From Stereum hirsutum FP-91666 SS1 (taxonomy: Eukaryota > Basidiomycota > Agaricomycetes > Russulales > Stereaceae): a DNA stretch of 64,000 bases. The stretch covers positions 2,144,719 to 2,208,718 of the forward strand of contig NW_006763132.1 in assembly GCF_000264905.1 (NCBI RefSeq), read 5' to 3'. The notes under the pieces were generated by a model, which saw only the letters and a program-made list of their open reading frames with translations, was not told where the DNA came from and searched no databases. Made by a program: the position numbers and the translations under genes. Shown piece after piece: positions 22,912-36,253 of the stretch (positions within the stretch are counted from its first letter, which is position 1; each line of letters starts with the position of its first letter).

Positions 22912-23908
22912 TCGCGTAAGGGATAGTGTAAATACTAATTTAGACGTGGATTCCTTGTGGCACAACGACGCATGTACCACATACTTATGGCGGTAGCTCA
23001 TCTGTCCCTCCCAGTCAGGTTATGATAGACCATTTAGTAGACATTTCTTGTATATCACTCTCACTTCCCTTCCACACATAATACCATAGTTCTAATATAT
23101 TATCTAAAGGTCAAAGCGACGCGTTTTGAGAGATGATATCGAGATGTCTTGCACGAGCCTCGAAGACTCGCCGAGGTTTTGTGTCCAGCAGTCGCACGAG
23201 ATGTGGGCTTGCGCAAGAATTGAACGATATGATGACTTGGCTCTCCAGAACCCATTCAGACGACCCTAGATAGAGTAGAGGAAGACGCTGAGAGTTGCTA
23301 CAATTTGATGGGGAGTATCAAGGGAGTATGCAAGGGGATAAAATACGGCCCTCTAGTGGATGACTTCCCGTCGCGGAACATGTTCTTTCCGCTCTACTCA
23401 ACTCAATTCGCTGCCCAATATCAACACCGTTGCGCAGTCCGTCAAAGGGCCACAATTTTCGTTTCCGAGCGCTGCCGAGCACCAATCGGGTTGAATCAAC
23501 GTCGAATCAGAATACATTTTTCTTTCTTGCGGGAAGTCATCCACTGGTAATAAGCAAAAGTTCTCAGGATCTTTCAAGTTTGGGGTATTTTTGCTTGGTT
23601 GACTCGATCGTCGAACGCGCATTAGCAGCGCGAATGGTTGAGACGCAGGAAATTCTGGGAAGACTGGCATGGCGCCGGGAATATGACTTCTGACGAGAAG
23701 GGTCTAGATTGATTCGACGAATCATCGAGACAACATTGCAGAAGCGAGAAGCAGGCGTGAATGAGATATAATAAAATATTGATAGTGATCTGAATCAAAT
23801 AGGGCGTGCTCGAAAAGTCTACACACAGATAAACAATGGAGAGGGAAAGTACAATGATATAGTAGCCTGTCTCTATCGGGGTCCGTCATCCGCCTCTCAA
23901 CAAACAAA
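22912..23908. other. Intergenic between convergent genes
   Basis: About 1 kb between the stops of the zinc-finger and terpene synthase genes. I see no supported gene. Confidence 0.5.
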
Positions 23909-25355
23909 TCACAAAATGGAGTCATCAACAAGCTGAGGGCCCAATGCCTCCGTCCTCTGAATAGGCATCATCGCCAGGGTCTTCGTCTCCATAATCTCAA
24001 GACCCCTAGCCCCGAAGTAGCGCTCGCTCTCGAAACTCCACTGGTCGTTTGCACGAACCCAGTTCCCCAGTCCGTCGCAGTACACTGCAATCTGAGCGTC
24101 GAGCTCCGCGTTGCCCCATTTGGGAAGGTTGTTGAACGCCTCGAAGAATTGCTTCTCCAACTGCTTGTGGAAGTCGCCTACCCATCGCATGGCACCGTTG
24201 ACGTCGAGGTTGAGCTCGTTCATGACGATGGTGATGATGTTGTGGCTGGCATCACCACGAGCTTGCTCGAGGTTATACGAGACAATGTCCTATTAAGCAA
24301 GAACATCGGGTTAGCACGGTGAGTGCAGAGTATCTCAGCATTGTTACTTACGTTGCCAAGACAAAGCATGTCGATGGTGGCAAGGGAAAGTGATTGGATA
24401 GTGGGATGGGCGAGAACCTCGTCGGGAAGGTCCATATCGAGCTCGAGGAGGGCAAATGATGGCTTGGCACCAATTGTGTTGCGGCGGACGTCGATATAAC
24501 TCTGAATGTCGCGGATCCGTGACTCTGACCTGTCTTCAGCCTGCTGAACAACGGAGTCGAGGTACTCGTCGAAAGTCTCGATGAAGTGCTTCTGCGACTG
24601 AGCGCTAGCGTTGGTGATGGTCAGAGCCCAGAATCTAAAAATAAAAATGAGTGATGAGCATGGCCGGGATCATGAAGAACAAACGATAATAATACAAGGA
24701 AGGAGAAGGACAGGATAACTGGAGCACGGCGAAGAAGAAGAAATAGGGAGACATACTGCCGTGCGACTTCACCGCCCACCCATTCACCCTCGGGACGTGG
24801 TTTGTGTGGGTTCCGGAGAGCGTCCATGACGATGTCCTTTTGCTGGCGGACCTCCTCGACGGGAGCGATATCAGAGTACTCGTCGATGACAAAGAAAAGG
24901 TTCATGAGATCACAGCCTGAGCGGCATCCATCTGGGGAGAAAAATCTGGGTAAATACTAGTGTCCTACTGTATAATCACCGAGGGTAGAGACAGCGAATC
25001 ATACGTTTAGTGGCGAGCGGGTAAGCGAGGGATGCAAGAAGGTCTGAGCAAAAGCGCGAACAAAAACGTAGACAGTAAGCAAATAGGCGAAGAATAAGCT
25101 GCGGAAATTTATGAAAGACTTACTGAAGTCGCAGCGGTTGAAGGCGTGCTGAGCCTTCGGGCTGAAAGCATTGAAACTTGCGGCCCATGCTTGAGACTCT
25201 TCCTTCGCTTCAGCATAGTGAGGGTTGATGGCGCGAGGCCAAGGCCACTCAGCGAGTGTGTCGGGAAGATAGATCTTCTTCTCTTTGGCCGGAGCGCGGC
25301 CAGCAGAGTAGGCGGGAGTAGGAACAGGAGTGGCAACAGAGGTAGCGACAGCCAT
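23909..25355 (-). CDS. Sesquiterpene synthase, Delta6-protoilludene-synthase type
   Basis: Class I terpene cyclase that ionises farnesyl diphosphate. Exons (minus): 25355-25124, 25043-25005, 24931-24757, 24634-24352, 24289-23909, about 369 aa. The Asp-rich metal motif is 'DEYSD' (about residues 107-111), preceded by '[12 protein letters not shown]'. The NSE triad is Asn243, Ser247 and Glu251 in 'NDIVSYNLE'. The N-terminal 'IYLPDTL' and '[13 protein letters not shown]', and long stretches such as '[13 protein letters not shown]' and '[19 protein letters not shown]', closely resemble basidiomycete clade III enzymes such as Armillaria Pro1, which make Delta6-protoilludene through the trans-humulyl cation. 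That comparison is from memory, and the product could be another 1,11-cyclised skeleton. This is the scaffold-forming gene of the cluster to its right. The second exon is only 39 nt. Confidence 0.9.
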
Positions 25356-28279
25356 GGTAAGATGAGGACGGTGAAAGCTAGTTCCAGAATACCCTGGACT
25401 CACAGTATAAATGTAGTGACTGCTAGACCTTACCCTCGGCGTGCGTGTCGGTGCGGTCGTTGACGCACATTGCCGTTAATGGTATCACAACGGACGCACT
25501 CCAAGTCTCCAGATCAACGCGGACCGGCTTGAATTTGGCGTTGATCAGTTTTACACGCTCATGTCTTAGTAATATACTGCGCCATACACTGGACGAACAG
25601 GGCAAGGCGATGTCCAGAAATTCATTGTGTTCGGTAGAGGGTCCTCCATGGCGAAAATACGGTGACCTATGGGTATACTTGCAAGCAGATGTCGCGCCGA
25701 AAGTCCAAGCGCAATTTGAAGCAGCGTACCTGAGGATTCTTCCAAGGCGTTCGGACCCGTCAAGCTCTTTGGGGGCACAACGTCAACCTGAACGAGATAA
25801 ACAATCAACTGCACCGAAGCGACATTGTGATAGATTAAGACTAAAAACGATGCACTGACCAACAAGTAGCGGGTCATGCAGACGATGTTTTCGCCGAGTC
25901 TCAGCGGCCGCGGTAGTTGATGGATGAGATTACATTCTGTGGAAGACCGGGCAGTGGTCGCTTTGAGCGACATACCGGAAGCGTCGAAGCGATGCCCCTG
26001 GCGCTTACTACATGAAGCCCGTTTCTCAGATCAGGACTGGCTGGCTTTTGCGCATGAACGGGCAACTTTGGAGCGTAGATTAACATACTGGTTTGTAGCC
26101 AAATCACAGTATAGGCTTTTTTTGCGCGTAATTCTAGCGAATAGTTAGCTCTGGGCCGTCACGACGGTTCAGTTCAAAAGTTGAGTTTCGATCACCCGGC
26201 GCTGGGAGTAAGCGAGGAGTCAGTTCTGCCGCTTTTGTATCCGTTCGCATGTCGTTGGGCCGCTATTCATATAATACAAGAGCACCATTTTGGGACCGAA
26301 ACGAACCAACGTACCGATCCAAAGTGTCGGCCGTATGAGTGCGGTTCAAGCAGTGCCAAGCGACCGTTGTGGTACTCCGACCCAAAACATGTTGACTAAG
26401 CAGCCCCATTCGTTGGCGCGCGCCACTTATCTTCGCCACCCAGTCACGAGTAATGCACCTCCTCCCTCCTACATGTCCAGAGCACTATCCCCGACTTAGC
26501 TACTCCCGGCGCTCGACGATTGTCTTGGGAGAAACACATTGCGACAGAACTGCAGTACTTATTGGCGTGTGGGCGTACAACAGCTGGGCCACACTGATGA
26601 ATGATGACTGGCACTATGCATAGCGTGCCAGTGTGCACAAAATGGTCTGAGTATCTGTGTTCAGATCGGAAGTGCTCGGGCTGATTGCCTGGCAGAAGAA
26701 TAATAAGAGGTCACAATCTAGATTCACGTTCGTATCAGCGCACAAAGGATACACACGGTCAATATACATAAACTCACTTGCAAGCCGTATACCTAGAGAG
26801 TCGGTTACTCACGAAGAAGCTACTATGAAGCAGGTCAAATACTACACTCCACTAGTGGCGATAGGACCTCGAGTTCATGATGCAGAACCTGCACCAAAGA
26901 AGCAGCCGCTTGAATGAGGAAGCAACGAATGACAATGCACTCGTAGCAGCACGCACTGTGAACCGTCGCTGAAAGCGTAGAGTATATTTGGTACGCATCT
27001 GATGCATCTGTATTTGATGGAGTGAGAATCAAAGACCTTGGGCCAAATGCGCAAACCAGAAGTACAAGGCTTTCCATTGGATTCAGAGCGGGACGCGAGG
27101 GCCTGATTTATCTGTGAAAATGCCTTGATGCGCGGTTGATTGAATATATGACATACGTTACTGTTTCTTCAAGGCCTCGAAAGGGAAAGAATGCCCTCCT
27201 TATTTCACCTGACCAGGGCACGTAAGAGCACACACCCGGCTGCTTCAACTCGTCTTGTAACACGCAATGAGAAGCAATACAAACTCGGCAAAGGACAGTC
27301 AAGATAGAGCTTGACAGGAATGGTAGTTGTCATGATATTAACAGTAGACAGACGAAGGTATATCTGGCCGGTCTGAGTTCATAGGGTCGCCGGAGATAGA
27401 CAGGAACAGTGTAGCTTGAGCTCGAGGAGGGCAGGGGCACTATTCGTTTGTGACACGAACACGCGAGGACTGCTGCCATCAGCCTGGTTCAGAGTTCTCC
27501 CTAGAAAGTGAGCATCAAAAAAATGCTTCTACACCGGAAGGCCTTTATCGACCTTACAGTTTAGAATATTTTTGTGACAGCTCAAGTAGTAAGCGCTCTA
27601 TCACCGTTCCTAGTCACTGCTACAGCGCAGAGAAGCTCTTTCCGCGGAGTGCTCGTAAATACCTCTGAACGAGGCCGTTGATCAGAGTAGCCACGAGCCC
27701 ACAGCCCTCAAGAGAAACAGCGCTCGGAAGATTACACGATAGATGGTGAGTTCAAGTTGGAAATCGAAGGGAAGCAAAAGCTAGTAAGCGGCGGCTGGAC
27801 ACGTCTGCGGGTGATGGTGGGGGGAGATGAGCAGCTGGGACGGCCGCGGTAGTGCAGTACTTAGACAACTCGCAAGCGCTGGATCCAAACCAGTACAGAA
27901 ATTGGCCAATCGCAGGTCCACTCGCAGTGATCGTTGTTGAGCGGGTAGCGCCGAAAGTCCCAATGGCGGTACTCTTTCGGACTGGGACCAGAGCCGATGT
28001 ACCGGGTCGCGCGGCCCAAGCGCAGCCCTCAAGCAGCCCCGCGATTGCCGGTTCGTCTCAGACTTGTCTCCTTCCTTCAAAAGACTTTTCGCTGTCTTCT
28101 TTGACCTTGTTTGCGTACTGATCTGAGACGATGCAATGCTGTTCATACAATAAAGTGGTATCCACACGCGTCATACGCATCAACGAGGGCAGCTGCCATC
28201 CACTTTCCTCCGTACCCTCTATTCATGTGTGCGATTGAGTTCTCCAACATGATGATGGCACAGGCGAACCTCGACGGGA
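25356..28279. other. 2.9-kb region without a recognised gene
   Basis: Lies inside the cluster between the terpene synthase and aldo-keto reductase 1. Frames on both strands are short and without family features. It should contain the promoters of both flanking genes, which diverge. Decayed transposon or gene remnants are possible but not shown. Confidence 0.45.
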
Positions 28280-28285
28280 TATAAG
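28280..28285 (+). promoter_or_regulatory. TATA-like box of aldo-keto reductase 1
   Basis: TATAAG about 110 bp upstream of the ATG at 28394. The leader between is C/A/T-rich, as expected for a fungal 5' UTR. Confidence 0.4.
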
Positions 28286-28393
28286 TCCTGGTACGATGTC
28301 CCAACTTCATCCTCATCACCAGCATCTCATTCACTACTTCGCTTTACTACCGTACACAAAACCAACCAGCCTATCCACCCCATTACTTCCATT

Positions 28394-29839
28394 ATGCCCG
28401 CTCAGCTTCCTACTCGCAAGATCGGTACGACAGACGTCTCCTCCATTGGTTTTGGTGCCATGGGCATTGGAGGCTTCTCCTACAGCTCTACTGATGCCGA
28501 GAAGGATAACATGAAGGTTTCTATCTTCGACTCCCCTCTTCCGTCTCGTTGCTCATATGCACGTCTCTAGTTTTTGGACGAGGTCTATGAGCGGGGTTGC
28601 CGCATGTGGGATACAGCCGATTGCTACGGCGATTCTGAGAAGATAATTGGGCAATGGTTTGTGGTCTATTTCTAGTATTTTCTGGTTCGCCACTCATCTT
28701 GATACCCTTTCGTTTGCTTTCAAATCCAGGTTCAAACGTACCGGAAAGCGTAACGAGATATTCATCTGTACCAAGGTCGGATACGTCTTCGGTGACCGGG
28801 TGGTCAACGGCGAGCCAGAGTACCTCAAGTCCGCCGTCGAGAAGTCCCTCGGCCGTCTCGGTGTCGACCAAATCGACCTCTTGTACCTCCACAGGGCTGA
28901 TCTCCAGACGCCCATCGAGGTAAACAACCCTCGCCTTTTCTTTCTTGATCTATCCACTTACACCCATATTTTCACCTATAGAAATCGATCGAGGCATTGG
29001 CAGAATTTGTTAAGTACGTCTTCCCGTACTCATCTTCTTACTTCGACCTCGTCAGGCTGACGTTTATTTTTTATTTTCCCTAGGGCTGGCAAGGTCAAGT
29101 ACTTGGGTGTCTCTGAGGCTTCCGCCGCTGCCCTCCGCCGTGCCCATTCTGTCCATCCCATCTCCGCCTACCAAGTCGAATACTCTCCATTCGCCCTCGA
29201 TGTCGAGGATCCCAAGATCGGCATCATGCAGACGTGCAAGGAGTTGAACATCACCCTTGTCGCCTACTCCCCTCTCGCCCGTGGTGTCCTCACCGGTCAA
29301 TACGTAGGTCTTCAGCTCTCTGCCTGTCCATTCTAGAACGATGATTTCGAACTCTCATTCTATAATTTGTTCCTTAAACTCATACTTGTTCGTGTTTGCG
29401 TACAGAAATCACCGAAAGACTTCCCCGAGGGTGACACCCGCCCATTCATGCCCCGCTTTTCTGAGGAGAACTTCCCCAACATCCTTCAGCTCGTCGAGGA
29501 CATCGACAACGTTGGTAAAAAGCACAATGCCACCGCCGCCCAAGTCACTCTCGCTTGGCTCATGGCCCAGGGAGAGAACGTCATTCCTATCCCTGGTACC
29601 CGCAACGTCAAGGTAAGAATCCTTTTGAGTTCTTTCTCTCTTTCTGTTATGCTCATGACACTCGGATTTTCCCTCGTCTCTAGCGTCTCGACGAGAACCT
29701 TGGTGCTGCTACGGTGAAGCTCACTCCGGAGGAGGTCGCCACCCTTAGGAAAGCAGCAGAGAAGGCAGATCTTCCGGGTGTTCCTCGCTACCCTCCCGGC
29801 TTCAACGACCACACCTTCATCGATAGCCCTTCGTTGTAG
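28394..29839 (+). CDS. Aldo-keto reductase 1 (cluster)
   Basis: NADPH-dependent reductase of the aldo-keto reductase superfamily, YakC/AKR13-like, reducing an aldehyde or ketone (or the reverse) in the cytosol. Exons: 28394-28516, 28571-28656, 28730-28919, 28982-29013, 29084-29303, 29406-29612, 29684-29839, about 337 aa. The catalytic tetrad is visible: Asp55 and Tyr60 in 'WDTADCYG', Lys85 in 'CTKVGY', His124 in 'LLYLHRAD'. The cofactor-binding C-terminal part '[19 protein letters not shown]' is intact. A paralogue on the opposite strand at 61232-62661 has exactly the same seven exon lengths and a nearly identical protein. Its place inside the cluster suggests it tailors the sesquiterpenoid, but a general detoxifying role is possible. 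Confidence 0.9.
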
Positions 29840-32347
29840 ATTCTCCGACGTGATTTGACCTTAACGTATACTTAGACTGCATGTTTCAGACTGTGATGAA
29901 TTCGTACGACCCATCATGTAATGGATAAAGTTTGCTGCTATCTGGCATGTAATCTGGCGCTTTTTTTCTCGAAATATCGTTCCTGAGCTTGACGCCCGAA
30001 TTATTTTGAGTTACATGCACTGCTCCGAAGAAAAAGTTACATCGGATCTCTAAGTGGCGTCACAGGTGAAATCTTGAAAATACTAGACCTTTCGCGCCAC
30101 TGCTTCTCGTCGACGCTCTAGAACTGTTTGCGCGGGCTCCGAGGCTTTCAGCATAAGTACAAGTCCAAAGCCGTTTCAGTCGCCCAGCTCCGTGTACACC
30201 GAGCTTCGACACTGGAGAGCTATTATTCACTGTGAGGAGAAAGTTTCGGCGAACTCTCTTTTCTTGCATCTCCCAACACTATTAATTGGGCGCTTTGACT
30301 CGGGAACAATCTTATTGAGTCTTAGGTAGGTTTTCGACTCGACTGGGGTAGCCCAGAAGATCGAGGGCAACTAAGTATTAGCCAATCGGGCCATCGGGCT
30401 TGAACCTAGAATAATAAACGGGCAGAACATCCCATGGCAACACACCCACCACTATGATTGCTGTGGATGACTCTCGGTAAGGACACCGCGCCCCTTTCCT
30501 CGTGTGGAATCGTAGTGTATACTAAGTCCAGGTCAGTCAGGGCGTCGGAGTCGACGTCATGTCGAGCACGGTGTTCTCAGGTCGTAGCAAGTTCAACAGA
30601 CTGTCTGTGATCCGTATTTCTTTTGTTGACTCCGACAACGAACACTGTGCACGTGAAAAGGGTTGGATATCACCTCAAGGGAGGTTGAAATCCACTTTTC
30701 ACTCGTCAAACGAGTCGTTCAGGGTGAAGCCCGCGATGGAGTGAATGCGGGTGAGGCGGAAATTATGCAGAAGTGCCCGTTCTGAAGGCGGTTTTAGCCT
30801 GCCCTAAAGAGTAACTCACCGGATGGCATCATCGCTTGCATGCCAGCAGAGCCGGGCGCTGTTCGCCGCTCCTTCCAGTCGAGCCACGTCGTCGAAGGAC
30901 GTTCTGCAACGCTAGCGCATGGATATCTCGCCGTCATCGACGTCCTCGGTGTGCTCCTTGTATCTTCAATGCGATCTATTCAACTGATCAACCTGTTCCA
31001 GCTGTGTGTGCAGACCTCTCTTTTTGGGCTCTTGCTCGTCATCATTGTCCAACCTCGACATCAGCCTTCCCGTTGGTCCCATCACCTCGCTCATTATAGA
31101 GCGCTCACACTGCTTGTCTAACATTCGCGACATAATGTGTTATAGGTTTCGCTCTACTCGAGAAGGCCTATCTTGAAGGGGATCAGGATGTCCAAGTTGC
31201 GTTGTCTTACCCCGGTAAGTCTTCATTTTTTGCATTTATGTTTCGTCCTTCTATCATGCTAGCTAGAGCGTAGGGCCAACTGGTTGCTGGTTGGTATGTA
31301 GCCAGGCGTAGGATCTTTCTGTTTCTGCATTGGGTGCTCGCTACACGGGCTGTTGAAGGCGTGAAGGGCAGTCCGCCGGTTCATAACTTTCTCTTATAAT
31401 TGTTCAGGTACTGTGTTCGAATCAGTAGGATGCGCTGCGAATCCGCGACCAACGGTGAGTATACGGTACTGTACCGTGAATTTTTGTGAGCGTGTCTCAC
31501 GTAAGTTACTCGTTTCTTGTTCCTTCATAGTACTCGGTGTTCGGGGTAGGTATAGACTGTATGTATATAGTTGCAGTTGCAGTACACCAATAATAAAAAA
31601 GTCAATTTATGGGCAATGTATTTTGGATTGCAGCTATCGAACACCGCAGAACACGATGAGTGATATTTCTCTGGTGAAAAGGTTGAATTCCCATTCCGGT
31701 CGATGTGAGTGAATTCGGCAATATAAGGGGTGATCTTCAATCCCCCTCCTTTATGCCGTGAGATGGCTGAAAGTCACCGCACACAAGTGAACGTTATACC
31801 GGCATGTGAGCGAATAAAATTACATTTACTGGTGTTTCTCAGGGTGATTTTCAATCTGAAGGGCGTGCACAGTGGAAGATCGTTCGAGCTCATCAACAAC
31901 TCAGACATTTTACTCAAGCGGTTTCCTCGGAAAGAAGACCCAAGTCTTCAGTAGCAGATCCTGTGAGATGTTCCATGTACAGTCTGGTGCGACCCGAAGT
32001 TCTCTTCATAGTTGGAATCGTCGGCTCGGATGGACGCGAACTACCGCGAACGCAGTTCAGACAGCTCAGACAGATAAGATCGAACACAAATCGGATAGCA
32101 ATACGAGCGCATTTGAACGTAGAACCCGTAGCATTACAGAGGTAAATATATGTGACTATGGAAGGTGAAACGGGAACGTCCATGAAGATGATGATGCCGA
32201 ATAAATAAATAAAGAAATGATTGCATTTGACAATAAGATGCCCAGGGGAGGAAGGTGGTGCAAGTGGAGACATCAAAAAACCGAGGGATAAAATATATAT
32301 GCAAACGAACGTGTACCCTGAGTGCGGGAAAGAGGGATGTGAGCTCC
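29840..32347. other. 2.5-kb region without a supported gene
   Basis: Between the convergent AKR1 and GMC1 genes. One plus-strand frame at 30840-31121 (93 codons) has two hydrophobic stretches and is followed at about 31148 by an exon-like piece 'GFALLEKAYLEGDQDVQ'. I cannot link them into a gene or to a family. It may be a gene relic. Confidence 0.4.
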
Positions 32348-34868
32348 TTATGCGCTCAAGTCCTCGATGATCATGTCCGAAGCCTGAAGGATAGAGAGAG
32401 AAGAAACCCGTCAGTTTAATATCGGAAAAAAACATGAGCCGCAAACGGAGACTGACCTTCTCAGCGATCACGTAAACGGTCTGCTGGAGAGCGGAAGAAG
32501 TCGTGATGGGGAACACACCGGCGTCAACAACACGAACGTTGTCGAGACCGTAGACCTTCAGGCGAGGGCTAACAACACCACCAACATCCTGCGAGGCCAT
32601 GACCGTCGTGCCAGCTGGGTGGTTCGTGGTCTAGAGAGTACGAGTCACAGGAAATGAGCGATACGTTGGCCAGATCAGACAGTAAAACGGGCGCGTACCG
32701 AGAGACGGGCCTCGAGGAAGTCGTTGAAGTCTTCTGCAGCCTGCACGCTTGCGTCGGGAGAGTTGGCACCATTGAGCAAGTCGACCAGTGGCGAGGCAGC
32801 GGCCATTTGGCGCGTGAAGACGAGACCACTGAGAAGAGCGTTACGGTCTATAAAACAACATCAATCGCATCAATGAAACGCTCATGCGGGACGGTGATCG
32901 TTCGAGGACACGCACCCCACTCGAACTCCAGGAAGTTGGGGTCGATAACAGCAGAGGCAGAAGGAACGGTAGAGTTGATGTGCTAGAGCGATGAAAGTCG
33001 ACGTCAGTGGCGGGTTGATAAATTTGAGCCGGAGACTATGGTGTGTACTTACAACGGAACCACGGCTGAACGCATGCTAAATGATCGAATAGCGGAGCAA
33101 AAATCGAATGATGAGCAACAAAACACAGCCAGCGATGTAAGTAGACGGCTCACGTAGAGAGACATGCCGAGGGTGTAGTAGCTAGAACCCGACTCCCTGG
33201 TGCTCACAATACCACCAGATGGAATAGCACGAATAGCAAGCCATCCAATATTCCCAGCATCGGCCCACGTCTTCAGGAGATCGTACTGGGCGCTCTGAAG
33301 GGGCGTCAGAGTCTTGTTAGCCAGTTCACTGTCGAGCTCGCTGCGGAAGGCGGTGAAGTTGGACGACGCGACGATCTGTTTGAGGGGGAAGCTTCCGTCG
33401 GCCTCAACGGTCCAACTCAGAGCACCCGTGCCGTTCGTGTTGCTATAGCGCGTAAAAGAAAACGAGGATTGTGAGCAATCTCCGCGAGCGCTGGGTGGTA
33501 CAGTCGCTGAAGGAGGGAAACACCTACAATAGTTCAGTTTGCTCAGCCAAGTACGTAGAGTTCCAGTTCAGCTGGTCTGCAACGAAGACAGGCTGTCAGA
33601 GCACTTCGCGCGAAACAACAAACAGAAAGGACTCACCAAGAGTGACGATACCGTCATTGACGAGGTAGTCCGTGTACACCGAAGCGTGATCGAAAAGGTT
33701 CTCTCCGATTTGCGGGAAGTCGAGGACGACGTCGATTCCAAGTCCCTCGAGAATGGTCGAGTTGCCAACGCCGGAGAGCTCGAGGATCTGTGGACTCTTG
33801 ACGCTACCTAGAGACGAATTGAGAGGTCAATCCTGGCTCGCTTAACACACAGGCAAAAATTAAGACGCACCAGCAGAGAGTACAACCTCCTTCGACACGT
33901 TTACAACATAAGTCACACCGTCACTGCCAACGTACTCGACACCCGTGGCTTTGATCGCTGAGCTGTTGAGCGTCGAGTTGTCCCAAATGATCCTGCTGGC
34001 GATAGTGTCCTGGAGAACGACCAAGTTGCTTCTGGCGCGGACCGTCTCGTTGTAGTAGGCGACGGCGTAGCTTCGCTTCCCCGTGGTCGGGTCAGCGCAA
34101 CGAGCATCCGACTCGATGGGCAAGAAAGTTGAGTTGCCGCCGTCAGTGTTAGGGTTCAGAAGGAATCCAAGGGTGGCAGTTGATTCGGCGGTGTCGATGT
34201 CCAGTGGAGTAAAGAAGGTGTTGTAGGAAATGTCCAGAGGGCCGCTTTCGCCCTCGACGGAGGGAAGAGACGTAGAGTATGTATCGTCGGCGACGTAGGT
34301 GGTCGTTGGGGCGTTCCAGGTCTCCATGCGCTCGAAGTAGGGGAGCATGTTTTCCCAGGTCCAGTCGTCACCATTGCCAAACGTGTTACCCCACGCATCG
34401 TACTCGGCCACGGACGCACGTTGCCAGATCAGACCGTTGATGGCGGAGGAACCACCCAGAACCTTGCCACTGTAAAGCAATGCAGTTGAGAATCAGATCA
34501 ACAAAAATGATGAAGTAGACGAAAAGAACAAACCGAGGGTAGGAAATCGAGCGGTCGTTAAGCCGTGACTGAGGTACACTTGCGAGCGGCCAAACGTAGT
34601 CATCATTGCTCAGAAGATCGGTGGTGAGGAAGCCAGTAGGGATGTCAATCGTGTCGTCGCCAGATTCGTTATAATGGCCGGCGTCGATGAGACCAACATT
34701 GAGAGAGGTAGCACTGAGCCTGTTGGCGAGAACGAGACCGGCCGTACCTCCACCAACGATGACTACGTCGAACTCAGTGGCGGCGAAGGATGCTGGGGTG
34801 ACGGTGCTCTGGGACAAGACGCCGGAATATACAGTGGCGGAAAAAACAGAAAAAAGAAGGCCACGCAT
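32348..34868 (-). CDS. GMC oxidoreductase 1 (aryl-alcohol-oxidase-like), secreted, atypical active site
   Basis: FAD enzyme of the glucose-methanol-choline family. Exons (minus): 34868-34534, 34469-33871, 33807-33637, 33576-33528, 33442-33154, 33076-33053, 32982-32916, 32847-32699, 32630-32457, 32383-32348, about 630 aa. A signal peptide is followed by the FAD-binding 'DVVIVGGGTAG', then 'GKVLGGSSAINGL' (GMC signature 1) and 'GSVKSPQILELSG' (signature 2). The first catalytic His is kept in 'TNHPAGTT'. At the second catalytic position, where relatives have His or Asn before the final helix, this protein has Ala in 'TTSSALQQTVY'; the bases are clear. Activity may therefore be altered or lost. 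Many sequons fit secretion. It sits in the cluster between AKR1 and the MFS exporter. Confidence 0.87.
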
Positions 34869-36253
34869 TTTGTCGAGTCCAAGGCGAGCAGTGGGAGGGA
34901 AATGGCTTGGATTCTGCTGAGGACGTGATCAGGCACTCTTTAAACCAGCGTCGATAATATAAATGAGCTTACCACGAGATGCGGGAATCACGACTGTGCA
35001 GATTTCGGGAATATAGCATAGCATCGTGAAATGTCAGCGACCGTTACCACGACCCACTGAAATCACGGCTCCAGAGTTCGACCTCTGAATGCGCCTCATA
35101 CGAAATGATTGTTGTGAACAGCTTTTTGATGCGCCTTCGGTAACCGACAAGGAGAGCCAGCGGACGCATACCACGAATTGTCGAGATCAGCCTAGAAACG
35201 ATGGCTAGTGCCTGGCTATGACGCGATGGCGATCACCAATTAGGAGTAAAAATAGAGAACGTTTCTGTACGACAGACAAGCAAAATGCTTGACATGGAGT
35301 TCGCAGCCTCATGCTGTTCACACTCGTACGGTCCCGTAGAAGACGCGTGTGTCAATAGGGAATGATAGGGACAGGAATGCCTCCAAACAAAGTCAAAACG
35401 CAGCAAGGAGAGCCTTGAAACGTCTTTTCTCGACCGAGGAATGGAGAGTTAGATACACTCAGTTACAATGGCAGGCGCGGATGGAGGACTTGCAGTAAAA
35501 GTTGATGGCAGTGAAGAAGATTGATGGGATCATGGGAACTCGACACGGTCGTGTCGGTGGCCCGACTCGGGTTCGCACGGCTTAGTCATCACGGACTTTG
35601 AGGCTGAAGGAACGTGAAACCCAGGACGTCTGAGCGGAAGGAGACCCAAAATCTTTGGTTGGATACGGTCTGCTAGGCGAAGCTGTGTTTTCGATTCTTG
35701 GACATGTTTTGTTTTGCTTAGCCTTGATGAACATGGAACCATCACGTCGGCCACACATATATCACCGGACGGCGCGTCTAGATGCCACATGAGCATGCCA
35801 GTGGTTATCGCGTCTGTGGACACGAAACGCTGTCATTCAAAAATATTACTAGGTACGAGCCACCATAAATAACAGGACGAAACATGACATGATAGCTTGT
35901 GAGGTACAGCAATCAGAGAGCGTAAGTTCGTCCGACAGACTTCATAGGTCGACTAAGTCAGAACCGTCGGTGAGATAAGTTAACGAGGACATGTATGGAG
36001 CGTCAACAGGAGTTCGTCAGAGATCGTCCACTAGTATGTAGTGCTCCATGGGAACAATAATAGATCGAAGAAATATACAAGTAATTATTATGCCGGAAGG
36101 TGAGAATGTGGGGCGCGAGCAAGCTTGCTAACGGTATGATGTTGAGCACTGAATTGCCACGTCTAGAGCGACAGGCGTGAGATACTGGTATCGAAGAAGC
36201 CATCGAGGACACCAATGACATACCATGAGTAAAGGCCGTCGATATCATGTCCT
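34869..36253. other. Intergenic; no gene seen
   Basis: About 1.4 kb upstream of GMC1 and downstream of the MFS gene. It should carry the GMC1 promoter. No supported frame. Confidence 0.5.

Noticed and set aside
25905..27853. A 13-base word (CGGCCGCGGTAGT) present at 25905 and 27841, with a similar GCGCCGAAAGTCC nearby each time
   Set aside because: Flanking sequences do not align; two short words are not enough to claim a repeat element.
30840..31121. 93-codon frame with hydrophobic stretches, possible membrane protein
   Set aside because: No start context, splice partner or family could be established; listed only as part of a gene-poor region.
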